From Thermococcus sp. (GTDB lineage Archaea > Methanobacteriota_B > Thermococci > Thermococcales > Thermococcaceae), in contig JALTCK010000012.1 of NCBI GenBank assembly GCA_027074805.1, forward strand, positions 1 through 11,264: DNA of 11,264 bases, given 5' to 3'. A program made the position numbers and the translations under genes. Positions 6,340 to 11,264 of the stretch are shown here, in pieces. The notes under the pieces are model-generated. The model searched no databases, had not been told where the DNA came from, and worked only from the letters and a program-made list of their open reading frames with translations. Positions within the stretch are counted from its first letter, which is position 1; the number at the start of each line of letters is the position of its first letter.

Positions 6340-6348
6340 TTAAAAAGT
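6340..6348 (-). promoter_or_regulatory. TATA box of the CxxC protein gene
   Basis: On the minus strand CTTTTTAAG (6348-6340) predicts a start near 6318, immediately before the GGTGAG site at 6317-6312. The leader would thus be about ten bases. The box lies about 20 bp from the opposing helicase TATA box, so the two promoters are back to back. Confidence 0.6.
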
Positions 6349-6368
6349 TTGTCTAAGAAACCGAATAG

Positions 6369-6376
6369 TTTAAAAA
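6369..6376 (+). promoter_or_regulatory. TATA box of the Lhr helicase gene
   Basis: TTTAAAAA (6369-6376) predicts a start near 6398. That coincides with the GTG at 6397 and ATG at 6400, so the helicase message is probably leaderless. A TTG start at 6349 in the same frame would lie upstream of this TATA box and is therefore rejected. Confidence 0.6.
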
Positions 6377-6399
6377 TCCAAAAGAGAGAACCGGGAGTG

Positions 6400-9003
6400 A
6401 TGGCGAGAAAAAGGATAAGGTGGGCGAGAAAGGAGTACAGCGATGAAGAGATATTCTCCATTCTCAGCGAGCCGGTTAGAGAGTGGTTTAAACGAAAGTT
6501 CGGAACCTTCACTCCTCCCCAGCGTTACGCCGTTCTGGAGATCCACAGAGGGGAGAACGTTCTTATTTCTTCTCCAACTGGCTCTGGAAAGACCCTTTCG
6601 GCCTTTCTATCGGCAATAAATGAGCTTATACTCCTAGGCAGAGCCGGGAAGCTCGAGGATAAAATCTACGTCATCTACGTTTCACCCTTAAGGGCCCTAA
6701 ACAATGACATAAAGCGCAACTTGGAGGGGCCTCTTGCGGAAATAATAGAGGTTGCGAAGAATCTCGGCTACGACTTACCTGAAATTCGCGTTGGAATAAG
6801 GACGAGCGATACCTCGAGCTATGAAAAGAGCAAGATGCTGAAGAAACCACCACATATTCTCATAACCACTCCTGAGAGCTTAGCAATATCTCTAAACGCT
6901 CCCAAGTTCCGCGAGAGGCTGAAGACTGTGAGGTACCTCATCATCGACGAGGTGCATGCTTTGGCGGAGAACAAGCGCGGAACTCACCTTGCCTTAAGCG
7001 TTGAGAGGCTCCAGGAGATGGCTGACGAGAAGTTCGTCAGAATAGGCCTCAGCGCCACCATACATCCGCTTGAAGAAGTGGCGAAGTTCGTCTTTGGTTT
7101 CGATGACGAGGGCAATCCAAGGCCGGGTCTCATAGTTGATGTAAGCTTTGCCAAGCAGACCGAAATCAGAGTGGAGAGTGTTGTCGATGACCTAATTTAC
7201 ACCCCAGCGGGAGCTCTCAGCGACGCTCTTTATTCTAGATTGGCGGAGCTTATAAGGAAGCACAGAACGACTTTAATCTTCACAAACACAAGGAGCGGTG
7301 CTGAAAGGGTCGCTTTCAACCTCAAAAAGCGCTATCCTGAGTTTGAGGGTCTGATAGAAGCCCACCACTCGAGCCTCTCTCGCGAGGTTCGGCTGGACGT
7401 TGAGGAAAAGCTGAAGAGAGGTGAGCTTAAAGCTGTTGTCACTTCAACAAGTTTGGAGCTCGGGATTGACATCGGTACGATAGACCTGGTGGTTCTAATA
7501 GGATCTCCAAAAAGCGTTAACAGAGCTTTGCAGCGCATCGGAAGGGCCGGCCATAGGCTTCACGAGGTCAGCAAGGGAGTTATTCTTGCCCTCGACAGGG
7601 ATGACCTGGTCGAAGTTACAGTGTTAGCGCACAACGCGAGGAAAAGAAGGCTTGATCGCGTTAGAATCCCTAAGAACCCGCTTGATGTCCTTGTTCAACA
7701 CCTCCTTGGAATGGCCCTCAACAAGGTCTGGGAGGTTGAAGAGGCCTATCGGGTGGTGAGAAGGGCATACCCCTACCGTGATCTTCCGTTCGAAGATTTC
7801 ATTAGTGTTTTGAAGTATTTGGCCGGGGATTACTTGGGTCTGGAGGAGAGAAAGGTATATGCCAAGATATGGCTTGAGGATGGGCGTTTTGGACGTCGCG
7901 GAAAGATGACGAGGGCGATCTACTACATGAACACTGGGACGATTCCGGATGAGGCCAAGATAAGGGTTTACACAATGGACAAGCAGATGATAGGAACGGT
8001 CGAGGAGGAGTTTGCAGAAAGGTTAATGCCCGGCGACATCTTCGTTCTGGCTGGAAGGACCTATGAGTTCGTCAAGAGCAGGGGGAACAAGATTTATGTC
8101 ATCCCACGAGAGGGAGCAAAACCGACAATACCGGCATGGTTCTCGGAGATGCTCCCCCTCAGCTTCGATTTAGCCCTTGATATCCAGCGCTTCAGGCGCG
8201 AGGTCAGGGGTTTGCTTGGTAGGAGAGACGCAGTGAATAGGCTCGTAAAGAAGTATGGGATAGACGAGAGGGCCGCGAGGGCCATACTGGCCTATTTCGA
8301 GGAGCAGGCTAAATATTCAGTCATTCCTGATGATGAGACGGTCCTAGTTGAGGTGGTCAAGAGTGAGAAAAGGAACGAGTATTTCTTCCACACCCTTATT
8401 GGGAGAAGGGCCAATGATGCGCTGAGCAGGGCTTTTGCCTATCTTGTGAGCAAGAGGAAGGCCTCTAACGTTGGGATAGCAATAAACGACAACGGTTTTG
8501 CCCTAATACTTCCGCCGGAAAAGGAGCTGAGTGAAGAGGAGATCAGGGAGCTCTTTGAGGTCGAGAACCTGAGGGAGATCCTTAAAAGGGCACTCGATAA
8601 CACCGAGCTTCTCAAGAGGAGGTTCCGCCATGTGGCCAACCGTGGGTTGCTCATCCTGAGGCGTTACGTTGGGAGAAGCAAGCGCCTTGGCAGACAGCAG
8701 CTCATGGCAGTCTCACTCCTAAGAATCCTCAAGAAGAATTACCCGGATTTTCCTCTTCTCAGGGAGGTTTATCGTGAGATAATGGAGGACAAGATGGATG
8801 TCGAGAAGGCGGAACTCTTTCTGAGCTGGGTGAAGGGAGACAAGATGAAGGTGGTTGTGATGAAGCACGTCCTTCCAAGTCCCTTTGCGTTCAACCTCGA
8901 AGCTATAGGCTCAAGTGATGTTGTGCTAATGGAAGACAGGAGGGAGTTGATAAAGGCGTTACACAGAAAAATAATGGCAATGATAGAGGCTAAAACATCC
9001 TGA
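6400..9003 (+). CDS. lhr: Lhr-type superfamily 2 DNA/RNA helicase
   Basis: This 867-residue helicase belongs to the archaeal Lhr (large helicase-related) group, ATP-dependent 3'-5' translocases associated with DNA repair and, in archaea, possibly RNA metabolism. The first RecA domain carries the Q-motif region FTPPQRYAV (37-45), Walker A SPTGSGKT (58-65, Lys64), TTPES (156-160), DEVH (183-186) and SAT (218-220). The second carries STSLELGIDIG (349-359) and QRIGRAGHR (378-386). The remaining 480 or so residues fit the winged-helix and Lhr-specific C-terminal domains, including FRRRE-like and RRFRHVANRG stretches typical of the family. I saw no cysteine in the whole protein, so a C-terminal zinc domain is absent. 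The length fits the Lhr-core form rather than the extended bacterial form. The start is ATG 6400 or GTG 6397, set by the TATA spacing. The 3' end overlaps the convergent KaiC-like gene by 14 bp. Confidence 0.93.
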   Translation: MARKRIRWARKEYSDEEIFSILSEPVREWFKRKFGTFTPPQRYAVLEIHRGENVLISSPTGSGKTLSAFLSAINELILLGRAGKLEDKIYVIYVSPLRALNNDIKRNLEGPLAEIIEVAKNLGYDLPEIRVGIRTSDTSSYEKSKMLKKPPHILITTPESLAISLNAPKFRERLKTVRYLIIDEVHALAENKRGTHLALSVERLQEMADEKFVRIGLSATIHPLEEVAKFVFGFDDEGNPRPGLIVDVSFAKQTEIRVESVVDDLIYTPAGALSDALYSRLAELIRKHRTTLIFTNTRSGAERVAFNLKKRYPEFEGLIEAHHSSLSREVRLDVEEKLKRGELKAVVTSTSLELGIDIGTIDLVVLIGSPKSVNRALQRIGRAGHRLHEVSKGVILALDRDDLVEVTVLAHNARKRRLDRVRIPKNPLDVLVQHLLGMALNKVWEVEEAYRVVRRAYPYRDLPFEDFISVLKYLAGDYLGLEERKVYAKIWLEDGRFGRRGKMTRAIYYMNTGTIPDEAKIRVYTMDKQMIGTVEEEFAERLMPGDIFVLAGRTYEFVKSRGNKIYVIPREGAKPTIPAWFSEMLPLSFDLALDIQRFRREVRGLLGRRDAVNRLVKKYGIDERAARAILAYFEEQAKYSVIPDDETVLVEVVKSEKRNEYFFHTLIGRRANDALSRAFAYLVSKRKASNVGIAINDNGFALILPPEKELSEEEIRELFEVENLREILKRALDNTELLKRRFRHVANRGLLILRRYVGRSKRLGRQQLMAVSLLRILKKNYPDFPLLREVYREIMEDKMDVEKAELFLSWVKGDKMKVVVMKHVLPSPFAFNLEAIGSSDVVLMEDRRELIKALHRKIMAMIEAKTS

Positions 9004-9694
9004 GTATCTCGTCGGTGTTGACAACGACTCCCTCTGAAGTTATCGTGTAAGGCCGTAGGGCATCGTCGAAGCTACTTCCTCTGAATTTTGTGATCCTAAT
9101 CCCCCTTGCCACCCTTCCGTTCACTTCAAATCTTCTGAGTTCGATGACACCGTGAACAAGGTATTCCTCGACGTCGCACTTTTCCATCTCTGAGGTGAGT
9201 ATCGTCGTCACTCTCAGGCGGTGCATTGTCTTTATGAATTCCAGGAAGAGGCGTCTGTACTCTATTTCATCCCTTGTCGTAAGCTTCACCATTGTGAGAG
9301 GATCTATAACGAGTCTCTGGAAGCGAAGGCTTATGAATTGTGTCTTTATTGTTTCCATCATTTTGTCGAAACCCTTGGCAAAGGACTCGAACATAGAGTC
9401 CATCAGAACGTAGGTGTCAGTCGCTGGGGTGGCATCAATAAGAACAAAGTTGGGATCTTCGAGGCTGAATCCGAGCTTGGGCATGTCCTGCTTCAGGTTT
9501 TCCACGGGTTCCTCAAGGGTCACGTACAGCACCTTTTCTCCCCTTGCAACCCCCGCCATGGCGAAGTGCATGGCCAGCGTAGTCTTTCCCGTACCGGGCG
9601 CTCCCTTAATGAGATATACTCTTCCCGGGATCAGCCCGCCTTGGAGCATTGTATCGAGACCTTGGACTCCTGTGGAGATTCTTATTTCACTCAT
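8990..9694 (-). CDS. Single-domain KaiC/RecA-like ATPase
   Basis: A 234-residue single KaiC domain (PF06745 type, RecA superfamily). Motifs in order are STGVQGLDTMLQGGLIPG (7-24, the usual entry signature), Walker A GAPGTGKTT (31-39, Lys37), the catalytic acidic pair in VTLEEP (Glu61, Glu62), Walker B LVIDPL (128-133, Asp131), the LTSEM strand end (167-171), and TKFRGSSFDDALRPYTIT (202-219), matching the KaiC C-terminal K-x-R-G-S segment. It should bind and hydrolyse ATP, probably as an oligomer. Such single-domain proteins are numerous in Thermococcales, and few have a known partner or pathway. Despite the name there is no evidence for a circadian role. Start ATG 9694 follows a GAGGGG stretch at five bases. 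It is divergent from the membrane protein gene and convergent with the helicase. Confidence 0.9.
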   Translation of the reverse strand: MSEIRISTGVQGLDTMLQGGLIPGRVYLIKGAPGTGKTTLAMHFAMAGVARGEKVLYVTLEEPVENLKQDMPKLGFSLEDPNFVLIDATPATDTYVLMDSMFESFAKGFDKMMETIKTQFISLRFQRLVIDPLTMVKLTTRDEIEYRRLFLEFIKTMHRLRVTTILTSEMEKCDVEEYLVHGVIELRRFEVNGRVARGIRITKFRGSSFDDALRPYTITSEGVVVNTDEILRMF

Positions 9695-9725
9695 CCTAGC
9701 CCCTCTAATACTACGATCTCCTCCG

Positions 9726-9757
9726 TTAATAATCTTTCGAAAGTGGAAACTTTAATA
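9726..9757. promoter_or_regulatory. Divergent promoter region between the KaiC-like and membrane protein genes
   Basis: On the minus strand ATTATTAAC (9734-9726) predicts a start near 9705, about ten bases before ATG 9694. On the plus strand CTTTAATAA (9750-9757) predicts a start near 9780, directly at ATG 9781, making the membrane protein message leaderless. Between the two boxes lies the perfect 10-bp palindrome CTTTCGAAAG (9734-9743), in a position where one bound regulator could affect both genes. Confidence 0.5.
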
Positions 9758-9780
9758 AGTCTTAAGTGGTGTTTTCTACG

Positions 9781-10515
9781 ATGAATGTCCGGAGTAGGAG
9801 ATTGTTGGCAGGTTTAGGGGTCGTAGTAGTGTTTTTTGTTACGTTCAGTCTTGCACTTTATGAGAGTGGGTATACTCTCGTTGGTTACTTTCCCTCCAAG
9901 AGCATGGACGCCAAACGCTACGCTCCACTCATATACACCCCTCCCGGCGACGAGCCAGAACTGGTTCTCTACATGTACAATAAGACCACTGGCTCCATAA
10001 CCTACTATTTCATTTGGAGTGGTGAATACACGGGTAGAGGCATTCTGGATCGTCTCTATGAATACGTGAGGTCCCTGTTTTATGGTTCTTCTGCGGACGT
10101 CGAACCTATTAACGTCTATCCGTCCAATAGAAGCATTTCCTTCGAGACGTCTGGTCACAAAAGGGTGTGGGCAACGTTCTCTGGAACCGTGTGCAACTAT
10201 GACGATGTTTATGTTCCTCACTGCACCGTCAATGGAACTCACGTTAAGGTCTACGTGCTTACATGGAACCATCTGTTCACACTAGAACCCCAGAGTAGTA
10301 CTTACCCTGTGTTGATTAAGGTGAAGCCTATGAGCCCCACCGACTACATCAGGTACAGTGTTGGTAGAAGAGGAGAGAGCATAAGAGAAGGCGTTTTGAA
10401 AGCTCTTATCGCAGCAACCCTCTCGACGATTCTGGTGGCGGTTGGCTCTTGGTACTATCTTGGAAAAAGAAAGGGATTGGAAAAACTTAGGAAAAAACTC
10501 AGGAAAGAGTCCTAA
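9781..10515 (+). CDS. Two-TM surface protein, function unknown
   Basis: I do not recognise this 244-residue protein. A basic N-terminus (MNVRSRR) precedes a hydrophobic segment (about 8-26). A polar domain of some 175 residues follows, then a second hydrophobic segment (about 204-227) and a strongly basic tail (GKRKGLEKLRKKLRKES). The charge pattern places the middle domain outside the cell and both ends inside. The middle is rich in Tyr, Ser and Thr and contains three N-glycosylation sequons (Asn67, Asn116, Asn151). Cys138 and Cys148, ten residues apart, are the only cysteines and could form a disulfide. It looks like a receptor, sensor or envelope subunit rather than an enzyme. ATG 9781 is preferred to GTG 9766 because the TATA box puts the transcript start at about 9780. 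It is divergent from a KaiC-like ATPase and convergent with the prolyl endopeptidase, overlapping it by 17 bp. Confidence 0.8.
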   Translation: MNVRSRRLLAGLGVVVVFFVTFSLALYESGYTLVGYFPSKSMDAKRYAPLIYTPPGDEPELVLYMYNKTTGSITYYFIWSGEYTGRGILDRLYEYVRSLFYGSSADVEPINVYPSNRSISFETSGHKRVWATFSGTVCNYDDVYVPHCTVNGTHVKVYVLTWNHLFTLEPQSSTYPVLIKVKPMSPTDYIRYSVGRRGESIREGVLKALIAATLSTILVAVGSWYYLGKRKGLEKLRKKLRKES

Positions 10516-11264
10516 GCACGAATGCCAGAAGGTCTGCTAATTCTCTCGCCCTAGTTTCTGGTGAAGCTCCCATGTGTCCGCTTTTTGTCTCGACCCTAAG
10601 GTAGACGGGTGCTCCGACTTCTTTCAGCCTCATGAAGAACTTGAGAGCATGGGCTGGATGAACGCGATCATCGTGGAGTCCGGTGTAAATCAGAGTTGGC
10701 GGGTATTCTTTGTTTGGGTCAACGTTGTGGTAGGGGCTGTACTTGAGAAGGAACTCTCTGTCTTTGGGGTCGTCAGGGTTGCCGTACTCTGGAACCCAGA
10801 CGCTACCGATGTAAAGCTTATGGAACCTTAGCATGTCGATGACGGGGTAACCTATAAGGGCTGCGTCCATGAGGTCTGGTCTCTGAGTAAGAGTTGCTGA
10901 AATTAACAGCCCCCCGTTACTCCTCCCCCATGCTGCCACTTTGTAACCTTCGCCTTTGAGATTCTCAATAACTGCGATGAAGTCGTCAAAGACGTTCCCC
11001 TTGTTATCCCTCATTCCGGCGCGATGCCACTCCTCGCCGTATTCACTCCCACCGCGCAGGTTGGCCATGCCAAAACTTCCACCCCTCTTTATGAATGGGA
11101 TGACCTGGGGGAAGAACCGTGGGGTTAACGATATGTTGAAGCCGCCGTATCCAAATATCCAGACCCTTTTCTCATCCCTCTCGCCTTTCACGTGGAAGTA
11201 GTGGATTTTCGTTCCATCCTTCGAGACCGCGAAGTCCTCCTCGACTCTGAAGTCGCCTTCAACT
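10499..11264 (-). CDS. Prolyl endopeptidase, C-terminal part (gene continues past the window edge)
   Basis: The 254 visible residues are the catalytic alpha/beta-hydrolase domain of an S9-family prolyl oligopeptidase, which cleaves short peptides after proline in the cytoplasm. Visible motifs are GYGGFNISLTPRF near the start, NLRGGSEYGEEWHRAG (oxyanion and substrate region), the nucleophile elbow WGRSNGG with the catalytic Ser, LIYTGLHDDRVHPAHA with the catalytic Asp, and KSGHMG with the catalytic His close to the C-terminus. The reading frame stays open to the window edge, so the N-terminal beta-propeller half is missing only because of the cut. A GTG at 11191 is internal and not the start. 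The product matches the well-known P. furiosus enzyme in layout. The stop at 10499-10501 lies inside the convergent membrane protein gene. Confidence 0.93.
   Translation of the reverse strand, partial: VEGDFRVEEDFAVSKDGTKIHYFHVKGERDEKRVWIFGYGGFNISLTPRFFPQVIPFIKRGGSFGMANLRGGSEYGEEWHRAGMRDNKGNVFDDFIAVIENLKGEGYKVAAWGRSNGGLLISATLTQRPDLMDAALIGYPVIDMLRFHKLYIGSVWVPEYGNPDDPKDREFLLKYSPYHNVDPNKEYPPTLIYTGLHDDRVHPAHALKFFMRLKEVGAPVYLRVETKSGHMGASPETRARELADLLAFVLRTLS

Noticed and set aside
6349..6399. TTG start giving 17 extra N-terminal residues to the helicase
   Set aside because: The TATA box at 6369-6376 lies downstream of that TTG, so it would not be in the transcript.
9221..9784. 187-codon open frame on the plus strand opposite the KaiC-like gene
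   Set aside because: It lies antisense to a gene with complete ATPase motifs, its product resembles no family, and its composition is typical of a shadow frame.
1..11264. CRISPR arrays, insertion sequences, integrase or attachment-site duplications at the tRNA
   Set aside because: No evenly spaced repeats, no transposase or recombinase motifs, and no second copy of the tRNA-Val 3' end seen in the window.
10499..11264. Truncated or frameshifted peptidase gene
   Set aside because: The frame remains open to the window edge with family-like sequence, so the missing N-terminal half is due to the window boundary.

Overview
The window looks like chromosomal DNA of a hyperthermophilic archaeon of the order Thermococcales, more likely Thermococcus than Pyrococcus. 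The reasons are an archaeosine-type tRNA-guanine transglycosylase with a PUA domain, a KEOPS Cgi121 subunit, an archaeal Lhr-type helicase, a Pyrococcus-type prolyl endopeptidase, A/T-rich TATA boxes at archaeal spacing, GGTGA-type ribosome binding sites, Lys/Arg/Glu-rich proteins and a roughly balanced GC content. I see no insertion sequence, integrase, CRISPR array or other mobile DNA. Most of the window is ordinary, compact core genome.

Layout, left to right. Bases 1-121 are A/T-rich with a candidate promoter. Then come cgi121 (+, 122-526) and a class I aminotransferase (+, 591-1769). Bases 1770-2017 are non-coding and hold T-rich candidate termination signals, a perfect 10-bp-stem hairpin and a possible larger fold. 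A minus-strand block follows. Read in its own direction it is a small CxxC protein (6308-6033), a membrane family 2 glycosyltransferase (5965-4919), a PiT-family anion transporter (4835-3909), archaeosine transglycosylase tgtA (3875-2133) and tRNA-Val(UAC) (2094-2018). Each of these has its own plausible TATA box, so this is a co-oriented run rather than one operon. From about 6340 the window alternates between divergent and convergent pairs: the Lhr helicase (+, 6400-9003), a KaiC/RecA-like ATPase (-, 9694-8990), an orphan two-TM membrane protein (+, 9781-10515) and the C-terminal part of a prolyl endopeptidase (-, from beyond 11264 to 10499). The two convergent pairs overlap at their 3' ends by 14 and 17 bp.

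Functional themes. tRNA maturation is over-represented: Cgi121 (t6A37 via KEOPS), TgtA (archaeosine at G15) and a tRNA gene that itself carries G15 and C48. Lhr helicases have also been linked to nucleic-acid repair and RNA metabolism. The other genes (transporter, glycosyltransferase, aminotransferase, peptidase) are housekeeping or envelope functions with no evident common pathway. I did not find a convincing undescribed multi-gene system. The items most worth a second look are the palindrome abutting tRNA-Val, the small CxxC protein divergent from the helicase, the orphan membrane protein divergent from the KaiC-like ATPase with a palindrome between their promoters, and the repeat structures in the cgi121 and pit promoters.
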